Counted from the stretch's first letter, positions 26,539 through 35,662 are shown. The stretch: DNA of 64,000 nt from UBA8437 sp964646205 (GCA_964646205.1 CAZYAZ010000007.1:1-64000); one strand, 5' to 3'. The notes: a model not told the origin generated them from the sequence alone. Numbers and translations: made by a program.

Positions 26539-27837
26539 ATGAAGAATGTCGTCGCGACCGTGTCAATCCTTGTCCTGGGTGGTGTGCCCGCCGTAGCCCA
26601 GGAGGCCGGGCTGCCGACTGCCCGTGATGCGTCGCAGTCGGCCACGGTGCCAACACCCCGGGACACGATTCCGCTCGAGCGGCTGAAAACGCTGGCGGCT
26701 CGAAATGCGGGCGCCGAATTTGATCCGAACCGCGTGATCACTCCGCACATGCCGATCGGGATACGCCAGGAGCATCCCGGCGGCCTCCGGTACCAGGAAG
26801 GGGTGAGCTACACGTTCCTGGTGCACTCGATGAAATTCGCCGCGATGTGTCGTCTGGGGGACGGGACGATTGCGATGGTCGGCACCGGATGGGTCGGCGG
26901 AACAACCACCGAGAAGCGATCCTGCTTCATCTCGTATTCGAAGGACGAGGGGAGAACCTGGGGTCAGCCGCGACTGTTTCACGACGGTCTTGAACGGCCA
27001 CAGCCGGTTTCGCTGGGAGGTCAGAAACTGATGCTGCTGCCGATGGATGACGATGGATTCCTGGCGTTCAGCAGCGACGGCGGGCGTTCCTTCACCGGTA
27101 AGAAAACTTTCCCCCGGCTCAGCAACGGGAAAATCACTTATCACAAGGGCAGCGTGCTGGTCGAAAAGAGCGTGGTGACGGCGGTCTTCACGGCCGAAGT
27201 TGCTCCGCATGGCCCAACCGGCTGGCGGGCACAGTCACTGGTTCGTCGCAGTCGTGACGGTGGGCGAACCTGGAACGAGGGATACTGGTTTCCGTCCGAA
27301 TGGGAAACATCTGAGGGCGCGATCGTGCGGGCCGCCGACGGAGCGTTGGTGGTGGCACTTCGGACGGCACAACCGGCTCGATATCCGTCATACAGTGATC
27401 ACTGGCGTCGGCTGACGACGGCACGGTCGACCGACGACGGCAAGACTTGGACGCACCGGCAGGTGCATTTCAAGTATGGCAAAGTCCACAGTGATCTCAT
27501 CCGGCTCAAAGACGGTCGGTTGCTGCTGACGTACGCTGCCCGGATGGGAGAACTGGACGGACAGATCTACCACGGGATCGAAGCGGTTGTCAGTCGCGAC
27601 AATGGACGCACCTGGGACTGGGACAAGCGATTCATTCTGTTCCGCTGGGCCATGCACCAGACAATGCACAGCCCGTGTTCACTGGAGCTGGCCGACGGAC
27701 GAATCCTCACACTGTTCCTGTACCACTACGGCGCACAATGGGGCAAGAAGGGAGTGGGTGGTCCAGGACGGACCCTGGGGATTACCTCGGCTGTGATCTG
27801 GTCGCCGGATCCCCGGCCAGCCGTGTCAATCCGCTGA
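26539..27837 (+). CDS. Asp-box beta-propeller protein (sialidase/BNR-like), secreted
   Basis: 432 residues with signal peptide MKNVVATVSILVLGGVPAVA and a purine-rich ribosome-binding site (GAGAGG) before the ATG. Five Asp boxes are visible: SKDEGRTWG, SSDGGRSFTG, SRDGGRTWNE, STDDGKTWTH and SRDNGRTWDW, giving a six-bladed propeller of the sialidase clan. However, I do not see the (F/Y)RIP motif near the N-terminus of true sialidases; the corresponding region reads TFLVHSMKFAAM. So it may be a different glycosidase or a glycan-binding propeller. It ends 3 bp before the convergent stop of the next gene. The context (acetylesterases, sulfatases) suggests glycan processing. Confidence 0.85.
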   Translation: MKNVVATVSILVLGGVPAVAQEAGLPTARDASQSATVPTPRDTIPLERLKTLAARNAGAEFDPNRVITPHMPIGIRQEHPGGLRYQEGVSYTFLVHSMKFAAMCRLGDGTIAMVGTGWVGGTTTEKRSCFISYSKDEGRTWGQPRLFHDGLERPQPVSLGGQKLMLLPMDDDGFLAFSSDGGRSFTGKKTFPRLSNGKITYHKGSVLVEKSVVTAVFTAEVAPHGPTGWRAQSLVRRSRDGGRTWNEGYWFPSEWETSEGAIVRAADGALVVALRTAQPARYPSYSDHWRRLTTARSTDDGKTWTHRQVHFKYGKVHSDLIRLKDGRLLLTYAARMGELDGQIYHGIEAVVSRDNGRTWDWDKRFILFRWAMHQTMHSPCSLELADGRILTLFLYHYGAQWGKKGVGGPGRTLGITSAVIWSPDPRPAVSIR

Positions 27838-27840
27838 TCG

Positions 27841-28905
27841 TTATGGGAGCGTGACGTCCCACACCTTGGCGCGGCGTGCTTTCCCCTTGGGCCCCTCGAC
27901 CGAAAGCGTCACGACGAACTCGCCGGGCTTTCGGTAGTGGTGAGTTGGGTGTTGTGCGGTGGAACTGGTTCCGTCGCCGAAGTCCCATTTCCACGATGTG
28001 ATCTTGCCGTAGGAGCGGTCTCGGAACGAGACGACGCGGTCCTTGCGGCTAATCACGTGGAATGACCAGTCGGCCTCCACCGGCTTGCGGAGATGTTTTT
28101 CAATAGGCATCAGCCGAAACGCGACAAGGTCCGAGGCGTTGCCGTACATCGTGGTCTTGTGCGAGAGGTTCCAGAAGCCGGCATATCCCTTGGCCTTCTC
28201 ATCATCGTAATCGAGTACGGCCCAGGACATCCCGATGACCTTGTTCTCGGTCAACTTCGAAGCAATGGCACGTGTGGGCTGCGGCGGTGCGTAGTCGAAG
28301 GGGGTCACGTAGAACTCGAGCACCAGTTTTCCGCCCTCACCGTGCTTGAAATTGTACCTGGTGGCCGCATTGGCGTAGGGCAAATCCTTGATCCAGGGTT
28401 GGCAGCCCCAGACCATGGTCCAGTCCTTGTCCACGGCCGGGGTGAAGATGTGGTAGTTTTGCGCGTGGACACCGTGGAACAGGAAGTGCGTGTCCAATCG
28501 GTTTTGCAGTTCCTTGTTGGGATGCATCTGGCGGATGAACGGCCCGCCGGAGAGATCGCCGTCGACGACGAGTTCAAAGATGTCGTTGTGCAGGCCGGGT
28601 TGTGCGAAATCCCAGTAGTCGTCGTGAGCTTCGTACAGGAAGTAGAGATGGTTGAGTCCCTTGACCCAGCCGACCTTGACCTTCACATCCAGATTCTTCG
28701 CGTCGTGCTTGTCGCCGATTCCCCTGACAGTCTCTCGGAGTTGCTTGGTGCCAATCGAGTACGAGTTGGGGACGATCGACCAGTCACTGGTGTCACCGTC
28801 GATTCGAGGGATCTGGTTGGCCGGAAACTGGAAGACCTGGAATTCCACGTCAGGGCGTTCGAGTCCGACTCCCAGGCCGGCCAGAAGAAAGAGTGTTGGT
28901 GTCAT
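27841..28905 (-). CDS. CBM9-like domain protein with C-terminal PKD domain
   Basis: 354 residues, with a short hydrophobic N-terminus (MTPTLFLLAGLGVGL) that may be a signal peptide. Residues about 30-260 form a CBM9-like/DOMON-like sugar-binding domain: IPRIDGDTSDWSIVPNS, HLYFLYEAHDDYWDF, DIFELVVDGD, and a final ADWSFHVISRKD. The last about 80 residues are a PKD domain (SWKWDFGDGTSS, HHYRKPGEFVVTLSVEGPKG). PKD domains are common in extracellular glycan-binding proteins. It has no catalytic motif, so a binding or scaffold role is likely. The next gene on the other side (28906-29363) is preceded by a long non-coding stretch. Confidence 0.85.
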   Translation of the reverse strand: MTPTLFLLAGLGVGLERPDVEFQVFQFPANQIPRIDGDTSDWSIVPNSYSIGTKQLRETVRGIGDKHDAKNLDVKVKVGWVKGLNHLYFLYEAHDDYWDFAQPGLHNDIFELVVDGDLSGGPFIRQMHPNKELQNRLDTHFLFHGVHAQNYHIFTPAVDKDWTMVWGCQPWIKDLPYANAATRYNFKHGEGGKLVLEFYVTPFDYAPPQPTRAIASKLTENKVIGMSWAVLDYDDEKAKGYAGFWNLSHKTTMYGNASDLVAFRLMPIEKHLRKPVEADWSFHVISRKDRVVSFRDRSYGKITSWKWDFGDGTSSTAQHPTHHYRKPGEFVVTLSVEGPKGKARRAKVWDVTLP

Positions 28906-29363
28906 CGATTGTCTCCATTCCGGGTTGAGGCGGTGGGTGGCATGCGAGCCGGATTCTCGGTGTTGTCAGCCGACAGGATAACCCGGTCTTTCGAAACAGG
29001 CATCTCTGCGGTGCCAGGGATCGGCTCGAGAGGGGCGATAATTGACCCTCAACGGGGACAACCAGGTCCGGATGACTGCAATCAATACCGGCTTTCACTT
29101 GTTTCGGCCGGGCGACTGGTGGCATCATGTGTTCGCGAAGTTCCGGAAGATGTCCCGAGGGACCCGGTATGCACGTCCTGACCCTCAAGTTACTGTAGAC
29201 AGACTTCTTCGGATCAAAAAAACAACGTCAGCCGTTTCACTGACTTCAGGCGACAACCGATCGTGTTGTCGGTCGCTGTGCTGAAGGACAGGGTCGACCC
29301 CGGAGATGGCGTGTGACCCTCTTGAACCGTACCAAACAAACAGTTTCCAAGGAGACAATAGCC
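28906..29363. other. 458-bp non-coding region between a reverse CBM9/PKD gene and a forward DUF1080 gene
   Basis: I find no coding frame with protein-like content, no hairpin plus T-run, and no convincing -35/-10 pair. A TTGACC at 29042 has no -10 at a suitable distance. The right end holds AAGGAG followed 9 bp later by the DUF1080 ATG. It is the divergent upstream region of two genes, so promoters for both must lie here. Confidence 0.6.
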
Positions 29364-30671
29364 ATGAACTCTCGATCATTCCTGGCCCTGCTAGCCCTGT
29401 CACTTCTGCTGGTTCCCACGAAGAACCTGCCGGCGGAGATCAAGGCGCCCAAGGGATTCACTTCTCTGTTCAACGGAAAAGATCTCTCCAACTGGTATGG
29501 CTGGAGCACCAAGAATCCGGAAGACCTGCGGAAGATGAGTGCCGCGGAGCAAAAGGCCTATAAGGCCAAGAGCCGCGAAGATATTGCCAAGCACTGGACC
29601 ATCAAGGGCGACGTGATTGTCAACGATGGGCATGGCTTGTACCTGACCACCGAAAGAGAGTTCAGTGATTATGAATTGCTGATCGACTACAAGACGGTGC
29701 CAAAGGCCGACAGTGGAATCTATCTGAAGGGTGCTCCCCAGGTGCAGATCTGGGATTTCACCGATCCAAGCAAGTTCGGAATCGGAGCGGACAAAGGGTC
29801 CGGTGGGCTCTGGAACAACAGCAAGGGAGCCAAGGGGAAGGATCCACTGGTGCTGGCTGACAAGAAATTGGGGAAATGGAACCGTTTCCGTATCCGGCAG
29901 GTCGGTGGACGCACCTCCGTGTGGCTCAACAAGAAACTGGTTGTTGATCACGCCACCATGGAAAACTACTTCGACCGAAAGCGACCGTTGTTCCACCACG
30001 GTCCGATTCAACTTCAAACGCATGGTGGCGAGATCAGTTGGCGAAATATCTTCGTTCGCGAAATCGGTATCGAGGAAGCGAACCAGATCCTGCACAAACA
30101 TTCCGACAGCGGTTTCAAGTCGGTGTTCAACGGCAAGGACCTGACCGGTTGGGCCGGAGCACTCAACAACTACGAAATCGTGGATGGAGCGATCCGTTGC
30201 AAGAAGGGCACCGGAGGAAATCTCTTCACCAAGAAGCAGTACGGCGATTTTGTCGTGCGACTGGAGATCAAGTTGCCGAAGGCCGGAAACAATGGGCTGG
30301 CGATTCGCTATCCCGGGAAAGGCAATCCTGCCTATGCCGGGATGTGTGAATTGCAGGTGCTCGATACCGGTTATCCGGGCAAGTTGCAGCCGTACCAGTT
30401 CCATGGTTCGGCCTATGGAATGGTTCCTGCCGCGCAGGGCTTTCTGCGTGCAGCTGGTGAATGGAATTACCAGGAGGTCACGGTCAAGGGATCGACGATC
30501 AAGGTGGAATTGAACGGTTCGATTATCCTGAACACCGATCTCAGCAAGGTGACCAATCCGAAGACGGTCAAGGCCCATCCCGGCAAGGACCTGGTCAAGG
30601 GACACTTTGGTTTCGCCGGACACAATGACCCGGTGATGTTCCGCAACATCGAGATCAAAGAGCTGGACTGA
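29364..30671 (+). CDS. Double DUF1080 (3-keto-disaccharide hydrolase-like) secreted protein
   Basis: 435 residues from the ATG at 29364, chosen because AAGGAG lies 9 bp before it; the signal peptide is SFLALLALSLLLVPTKNLPA. Two tandem DUF1080 domains: copy one about 30-240 (GFTSLFNGKDLSNWYGW, YKTVPKADSGIYLKGAPQVQIWD, FFHHGPIQLQTHG), copy two about 255-435 (FKSVFNGKDLTGWAGA, RLEIKLPKAGNNGLAIRYPG, FGFAGHNDPVMFRNIEIKELD). The two start alike (FNGKDL), so the gene arose by internal duplication or fusion. DUF1080 is a concanavalin-like fold with 3-keto-glycoside activity reported for some members. A hairpin region and a zinc-type dehydrogenase follow. Confidence 0.92.
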   Translation: MNSRSFLALLALSLLLVPTKNLPAEIKAPKGFTSLFNGKDLSNWYGWSTKNPEDLRKMSAAEQKAYKAKSREDIAKHWTIKGDVIVNDGHGLYLTTEREFSDYELLIDYKTVPKADSGIYLKGAPQVQIWDFTDPSKFGIGADKGSGGLWNNSKGAKGKDPLVLADKKLGKWNRFRIRQVGGRTSVWLNKKLVVDHATMENYFDRKRPLFHHGPIQLQTHGGEISWRNIFVREIGIEEANQILHKHSDSGFKSVFNGKDLTGWAGALNNYEIVDGAIRCKKGTGGNLFTKKQYGDFVVRLEIKLPKAGNNGLAIRYPGKGNPAYAGMCELQVLDTGYPGKLQPYQFHGSAYGMVPAAQGFLRAAGEWNYQEVTVKGSTIKVELNGSIILNTDLSKVTNPKTVKAHPGKDLVKGHFGFAGHNDPVMFRNIEIKELD

Positions 30672-30721
30672 GCCGGCCGCGGCTCGATTCGCCCGAGAAC
30701 CTGTTGGGGCAGTGGCCTTCA

Positions 30722-30754
30722 GTCTCCCGCTGCGCGGCCAGTGTGGCGGGAGAC
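30722..30754 (+). other. 9-bp stem hairpin upstream of the alcohol dehydrogenase gene
   Basis: GTCTCCCGC (30722-30730) and GCGGGAGAC (30746-30754) form a perfect 9-bp stem with a 15-base loop. No T-run follows, so it is not a standard intrinsic terminator. It lies 51 bp before the ATG of the dehydrogenase gene, and a smaller 6-bp palindrome (GAGCCG...CGGCTC at 30670-30685) sits over the end of the previous gene. It could be an mRNA processing or attenuation element; this is inference. Confidence 0.4.
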
Positions 30755-30804
30755 GAGATCCGGTTCTCGAAGGCCGATTCCGCTGGATCAGGAAGGACCT
30801 GGTG

Positions 30805-31812
30805 ATGAAGCAGTTGATGGTGACGGGGGCGAAACAGGCTGAGTTCCAGGAGGTCCAGCCGCCCCGGTGTGCAGTTGACGGGGTGTTGGTCAGGGCCCGG
30901 GTCACTGCAATCAGCACCGGAACTGAATTGCGAGTGTTTCGGGCGATCCCGGTCGATGACGAGGGCGAGTTCTTGCACGAGCGAGTCCCGTTCATCCTTC
31001 CGGCCGAGAATGGATATTCCATGGTCGGCGATGTGATTGAAACGGGAGCCGAGGTCGGAGAGTTCAAGGTGGGCGATCGGGTGTTCCTGCCAGCGGCTCA
31101 TTGCCAGGTGGCCGGGATGGATGCTTCTCGGGTGACGCGGCTTCCCGATTCGGTGTCGGATGAGGACGCGTCGTTTTTGAGCATCCTGGAAGTGGCTCAC
31201 CGGGCGTTGCGAGACGGCGGCCCTCCACCGGGCGGCAACGTGGTTGTCGTTGGGCAGGGTGTCATCGGACTCTCAGCCCTCGCCTATTGCGTGGCGTTCG
31301 GATATCGCACGGCTGTGGTCGACCTCGAGCCGGCCCGACTGGAGATTGCTCGCGAGATGGGAGCCGACCTGGCGGTGTCTCCTGCCGAGGAAGATTACCA
31401 GTCCCGGGTGCTGGAGCTGTTCGACGGGGTGGGGGCGGATGTTGCTCTTGAGGCTGGGTCGAACTGGACGACTATCCGGACCGCAATGGAGTTGACTCGA
31501 ACCGATGGCCGGGTCGTGATTGTCTCCAGGCACACGCTGCAGCCGGACTTCAATCCTTTCGGCCAGGGATTTCTCGGGAAACGACTGAGCCTGGTGACCA
31601 CCTACGGGTACCCGCCGGAGGGCAGTCGCTGGGACCAGCAGGCATCTGTGGGGCTGACCGTGGATCTGTTGTCCCGGGGCCGTTTGCCGGTTCGGCCCAT
31701 GCTGACACACCGGTTTCCCTGGCACGAATTGCCCGACGTGTACGCCCGGATGGACCAGGGAGACAAGTCGATCGTGGGGGCCGTGTTGGACTGGGCCCAC
31801 GAGGACACCTGA
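30805..31812 (+). CDS. Medium-chain (zinc-type) alcohol dehydrogenase-like protein
   Basis: 335 residues from the ATG at 30805, preceded by AGGAAGG 8 bp upstream; the frame is open to 30712 without support. The N-part is the GroES-like catalytic domain (AISTGTELRVFRAI, GYSMVGDVIETGAEVGEFKVGDRVF). The Rossmann part has VVVVGQGVIGLSALAYCVAFGY with a G-x-G-x-x-G dinucleotide motif, then VVDLEPARLEIAREMGAD and GVGADVALEAGS. The usual Cys zinc ligand and the GHE motif are missing (GTELRVFRA instead), so it is probably a zinc-independent member of the family such as those acting on sugars or quinones. No signal peptide; cytoplasmic. Possibly oxidises sugars released by the neighbouring enzymes. Confidence 0.86.
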   Translation: MKQLMVTGAKQAEFQEVQPPRCAVDGVLVRARVTAISTGTELRVFRAIPVDDEGEFLHERVPFILPAENGYSMVGDVIETGAEVGEFKVGDRVFLPAAHCQVAGMDASRVTRLPDSVSDEDASFLSILEVAHRALRDGGPPPGGNVVVVGQGVIGLSALAYCVAFGYRTAVVDLEPARLEIAREMGADLAVSPAEEDYQSRVLELFDGVGADVALEAGSNWTTIRTAMELTRTDGRVVIVSRHTLQPDFNPFGQGFLGKRLSLVTTYGYPPEGSRWDQQASVGLTVDLLSRGRLPVRPMLTHRFPWHELPDVYARMDQGDKSIVGAVLDWAHEDT

Positions 31813-31921
31813 GACCGGTTGGGCCGGTGCGGATTTTCTCGCTATGGTCCCGGCCACAGTGAGCCGATACCATGTCGGTGTACGGAGCAGGCTTTCTCCA
31901 GAGGCTATTGGCGTGGATACG

Positions 31922-33247
31922 ATGTTGCTCGGGCCGGATCGCCGCGAGTTCTTCCGGTTGGGAGGACTGTCGCTGGGGGCAATTTCCCCGCTGGGGCTCT
32001 CGTTGTCGGACGTGTTGGCCAGGGAGTCCGCCGCAGGGGCCCGCGAACAGATCAACGTGATCTTCATGTTCCTGCAGGGTGGGGCCAGCCACATCGACAT
32101 GTTCGATATGAAACCGGGTATGTCCGAGGAGGTCCGGGGGCTGTACTCACCGGCTTCGACCAGCGTGCCCGGACTGCAACTCAGTGACCAGTTGCCCAAG
32201 CTCCGGAGTTGTGCCGATAAGTTCTCCTTGATTCGCTCGATGGAGTCTTACACTTCCAAGCACGGCGAAGGTGACGTCCACATCATGTGTGGGAGCCCGG
32301 TCGACAAGAATCTGCAGGCTCCCGGTATTGGAGCGGTGTTGAGTCATCAACAGCCTCAACAGACGCCGATTCCACCGTTTGTACACATGGGGCAGATGAA
32401 GCACCCGGCCTACACGGCTCCGGGTTTTGGAGGCTTTCTGGGCCACAGCTACAACCCGTTTCAGATCAAGCAAAATCCGAACGCGTCCGATTTTGCGGTG
32501 CGTGCTTTCGACACGGCCGATGATGTTGATGTCAATCGCCAGTCGGGGCGCAAGACCCTGTTGCAGTCGTTGGATCGCTACCAGGCCTCCCGGGAAAAAC
32601 AGCTCGAATTTGCTCGGACGCAGGATGCGTTCACGCAGCAGGCATTGAATCTTTCGACCTCCCGTCGCGCCAAGAATGCCTTCGACCTCTCGCAAGAACC
32701 GGAGACGTTGCGTGACACCTACGGTCGCAATCGGGTGGGGCAGGGATTGCTGCTGGCCCGCCGGTTGGTCGAGGCGGGCGTCCGATTTGTCACGATCAAG
32801 GGGTACGTGGAAACCGGCATCTACGCCTGGGATCATCACTGGGGCATCTTTCCGCACCTGGAACGGCAGTTGCCGATCTACGACAACAGTTATTCGGCGT
32901 TGTTGAACGATCTGGACGAGCGGGGACTGCTCGAGTCGACCCTCGTGATCACTGCCGGTGAATTCGGGCGCACTCCAAAGATCAACACGAACAAACGCGG
33001 TCCGGGGCGTGATCACTGGGGGCGGTGTTTCAGCCTGACAATGGGTGGCGGTGGCGTGCAGACCGGTCGGGTCATCGGGGCCAGCGACAAGTTTGGCGCC
33101 GTGCCGTCGGAACGTCCTGTCACGGTGGCCGATTTTGTGGCCACCGTCTATCGAGCCCTCGGGCTGGATCCGACAGTCGAGGTCGTGGCCCAGGGGCGAC
33201 CGATGGTCATGCTCCCGGAAGGCTCCGCGGTTGACGAATTGTTCTAG
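31922..33247 (+). CDS. DUF1501 family protein, Tat-type signal (no adjacent PSD1 partner)
   Basis: 441 residues from the ATG at 31922; a GTG three codons upstream (31913) is possible. The Tat-type signal is DRREFFRLGGLSLGAIS. Signatures: VIFMFLQGGASHIDMFDMKP, PGLQLSDQLPKLRSCADKF, DVHIMCGSP, TAGEFGRTPKIN, GPGRDHWGRCFSLTMGGGG and RVIGASDKFGAVP. It is closest to the mainstream DUF1501 type. It lies between a dehydrogenase and an M81 peptidase gene, all forward, but no PSD1 gene is near, unlike two other DUF1501 genes of the window. Function unknown; exported. Confidence 0.93.
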   Translation: MLLGPDRREFFRLGGLSLGAISPLGLSLSDVLARESAAGAREQINVIFMFLQGGASHIDMFDMKPGMSEEVRGLYSPASTSVPGLQLSDQLPKLRSCADKFSLIRSMESYTSKHGEGDVHIMCGSPVDKNLQAPGIGAVLSHQQPQQTPIPPFVHMGQMKHPAYTAPGFGGFLGHSYNPFQIKQNPNASDFAVRAFDTADDVDVNRQSGRKTLLQSLDRYQASREKQLEFARTQDAFTQQALNLSTSRRAKNAFDLSQEPETLRDTYGRNRVGQGLLLARRLVEAGVRFVTIKGYVETGIYAWDHHWGIFPHLERQLPIYDNSYSALLNDLDERGLLESTLVITAGEFGRTPKINTNKRGPGRDHWGRCFSLTMGGGGVQTGRVIGASDKFGAVPSERPVTVADFVATVYRALGLDPTVEVVAQGRPMVMLPEGSAVDELF

Positions 33248-33360
33248 GGGCCAGGGAGTTCGGTGGGGGGCTGGCCTCGACCGCGACCTCCGGTGGGACA
33301 ACCGCTAGACTCTGTGCCTGTTTGTTGGATCACGTCGTGGCCCGGGTGCGGAGGAATGAG

Positions 33361-34854
33361 ATGTTGCGGATCGCCGTTGGTGGGATTCTGACCGAGTGCA
33401 ACCATCTCGGTGGGCTCCCAATCGACATGGAAACCTACGAGTCGACCGAATTGGTCCGGGGCGAGGAAATGCTGTCGGCGACGACAAGTGTCGTGGGGGG
33501 CATGCTGGACGTGTTGCGTGAGTCGGGGGCGGACCCGATTCCGCTGCTGTTCGCATCCGCCTGTGCCGGTGGGCCGATCGTTGCCAACTGTTACCGCGAA
33601 CTCCGCGACGAATTGCTCGAGCGGTTTGATGCTGTCGTGCCGGTCGACGGGGTGTTGCTTCCGCTGCACGGTGCCGCGTTGGCCGAAGGGAACGACGACC
33701 CGGAAGGAGAGATCATTCGAGAGGTTCGGCAACGAGTCGGACCCGATATTCCCATTGTCGTCACAGTGGACCTGCACGCGAATATCACAGCCGAGATGGT
33801 TGCCCAGGCCGATGCTATCCTGGCCTGGGAAACCTATCCGCACTATGACCAGTTCCAGACGGGCCAGCGAGGAGCCCGGTTGTTGTTGGACACCCTGGCA
33901 GGGAATTGCCAGCCGACCATGGCAATGGCCAAGGTCCCGGTGATCACCAGTGCTGTCCGCGGGTCCACCAACGACGATGATCCGTTTGCCGAGTTGATGC
34001 GATACGCCAAATCGCTGGAAGAGCAGCCTGGCGTGTTGTCGACCAGCCTGTTGCTGGTTCATCCCTACATGGACGTGGAAGCAATGGGCAGTGGGGGATT
34101 GGTGATCACTGACGGAGACCAGGACCTCGCCGTGGAACTGGCCACCGGGATTGCCCGGCGATACTGGGGGCGTCGGCATGACCTGGAGCCCACAACCGTG
34201 GTGCCGGCCGTGGCGATTCAACAGGGGCTTGCCGTCGAGGGTGGGCCGGTGATCCTTGTCGAAACCTCCGACTGTTGTGGTGGTGGGGCGGCGGGTGACA
34301 GCATTGCGACGTTGCGATCCCTGGTCGCAGCTGGGGTTGAGGGGCTGTCGTATGTGCCGGTCGTCGATGCCGAGGCCGCTGCCGCCTGCCATGCCGCTGG
34401 CGAAGGGGCCGAGGTCACGTTGGAACTCGGTCACAAGCGAGACCCGCGCTGGGGCGAATCGTGCAGTTACACCGGGGTGGTGACCACGCTCAGCGACGGC
34501 GAGTTCACCTATTCCGGAGGTCAGTGGGAGGGACACCTGACACACATGGGGCCGACAGCTGTCCTGGCGATCGGGGCAATTCGCGTGTTGATTACCAGTC
34601 GGGCGACTTACGATTGGGCTGACGAACAGTTCCGGTCGGTGGGGTTGGATCCGGCCGAGGCCAAGTTCATTGTCGCCAAGAACCCGATGAACTATCGCTG
34701 GGCGTATGACAAGATTGCTACCGCCAAGATCGTGCTGGACACACCCGGACCAACTCCGGCCACGCTCAAGCACGTGGAGTTCCAGAAACTCCGGCGACCC
34801 TACTTTCCAGCTGACCTCGACGTCGAGGGGCTGGAACCCACCGTGATGGTTTGA
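33361..34854 (+). CDS. M81-family metallopeptidase (MlrC-like)
   Basis: 497 residues from the ATG at 33361; the frame opens at 33322 but the ATG fits the family start. Family features: RIAVGGILTECNHLGG at the N-terminus with a Cys/His pair, PIPLLFASACAGGPI, VDGVLLPLHGAALAEGNDDPEGEI, VVTVDLHANITAEMV with a likely zinc-binding Asp/His pair, AWETYPHYDQFQTGQRGA, then VILVETSDCCGGGAAGDS, and a C-terminal half (MlrC_C) ending FPADLDVEGLEP. MlrC was described as the last enzyme of microcystin breakdown and is a zinc metalloprotein; most relatives have unknown substrates. No signal peptide. It follows a DUF1501 gene by 113 bp. Confidence 0.93.
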   Translation: MLRIAVGGILTECNHLGGLPIDMETYESTELVRGEEMLSATTSVVGGMLDVLRESGADPIPLLFASACAGGPIVANCYRELRDELLERFDAVVPVDGVLLPLHGAALAEGNDDPEGEIIREVRQRVGPDIPIVVTVDLHANITAEMVAQADAILAWETYPHYDQFQTGQRGARLLLDTLAGNCQPTMAMAKVPVITSAVRGSTNDDDPFAELMRYAKSLEEQPGVLSTSLLLVHPYMDVEAMGSGGLVITDGDQDLAVELATGIARRYWGRRHDLEPTTVVPAVAIQQGLAVEGGPVILVETSDCCGGGAAGDSIATLRSLVAAGVEGLSYVPVVDAEAAAACHAAGEGAEVTLELGHKRDPRWGESCSYTGVVTTLSDGEFTYSGGQWEGHLTHMGPTAVLAIGAIRVLITSRATYDWADEQFRSVGLDPAEAKFIVAKNPMNYRWAYDKIATAKIVLDTPGPTPATLKHVEFQKLRRPYFPADLDVEGLEPTVMV

Positions 34855-34915
34855 CCGACCTGGGATGCTGGAGTGACACTGGATGACGACGAATCGAGAT
34901 GGGAGATCATTGGGA

Positions 34916-35662
34916 ATGCATGTCATCAAAATCCATGTGGCAGCCATTGCGTGCCTCTGGTCAGTGGGAGCCTGGGCCGGCGACAAGCCACCTCGCTACA
35001 CCATCCTGAAGGTGAAGGCGGCACCGAAGATTGATGGTCGGTTGAACGAGGCGTCCTGGGAAAACACTCCCAGCGTGGGGGCGTTCCAGTTCCCCTGGTA
35101 CAAGCTCGGCAAAAAGGAACAGACCGACGCAAGAATGCTCTGGGACGACACTCATCTGTATGTCTCGTTTCGCTGCCAGGACGCCCACGTGTGGGGAGTC
35201 CACACCCGCCACGACGATCCCGTGTACAAGGATGATTGTGTGGAGGTGTTCACGTCGCCCAATCCGGATCACCCCGAGAAGTATTTCAATATCGAGATGA
35301 ATGTCCGCCGGGCTTGGCTCGATCGTTACCACCCGGAGGGGCCGGCCAAGAAGCCACCGACGAACTGGAATGCGATGGGGTTGCGGATCGGTACGACCGT
35401 CCAGGGGACGCTCAACGACGATTCCGACACCGACCGATCCTGGATTCTCGAGGCGGCCATCCCGCTGGCCAACTTCTCCAAGGTTGCCAAGAACACACCG
35501 CCCCACGATGGCGATGTTTGGCATTTGAATCTCAACCGGCTGGGTGGCAAGACCAACCAGCAATACAGCCAGTGGTCGCCAGGCAAGACGAAGACTCCTC
35601 AATTCCATGCGCCACAGTATTTCGGTCGCGTTGTGTTTTCGAAAAAAATGGTCAGGAAATGA
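34916..35662 (+). CDS. CBM9-like carbohydrate-binding protein, secreted
   Basis: 248 residues from the ATG at 34916; the outer ATG at 34883 adds 11 residues. Signal peptide: IKIHVAAIACLWSVGAWA. One CBM9-like domain fills the protein: APKIDGRLNEASWENTPSV, ARMLWDDTHLYVSFRCQD, DDCVEVFTSPNP, YFNIEMNVRRAW, RSWILEAAIPLANF, WHLNLNRLGG. This is the same type of module that forms the C-terminal part of the DUF4838 protein at 10.7-13.8 kb. The TGA of this gene overlaps an ATG at 35659 by 4 bp (ATGA) at the start of the DUF4838 gene, so both may be made from one mRNA in similar amounts. It binds glycans in the periplasm or outside. Confidence 0.88.
   Translation: MHVIKIHVAAIACLWSVGAWAGDKPPRYTILKVKAAPKIDGRLNEASWENTPSVGAFQFPWYKLGKKEQTDARMLWDDTHLYVSFRCQDAHVWGVHTRHDDPVYKDDCVEVFTSPNPDHPEKYFNIEMNVRRAWLDRYHPEGPAKKPPTNWNAMGLRIGTTVQGTLNDDSDTDRSWILEAAIPLANFSKVAKNTPPHDGDVWHLNLNRLGGKTNQQYSQWSPGKTKTPQFHAPQYFGRVVFSKKMVRK

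Noticed and set aside
28093..29181. 362-residue forward reading frame
   Set aside because: It is antisense to the CBM9/PKD gene; the part in the non-coding region has no protein-like pattern.
29400..31067. 555-residue reverse-strand reading frame
   Set aside because: It is antisense to the double DUF1080 gene and lacks any domain or signal peptide. The codon bias of this GC-rich genome creates long open antisense frames.
33244..34986. 580-residue reverse-strand reading frame
   Set aside because: It is antisense to the M81 peptidase gene, with composition typical of a shadow frame (many Arg, Pro, His, Gln) and no motif.
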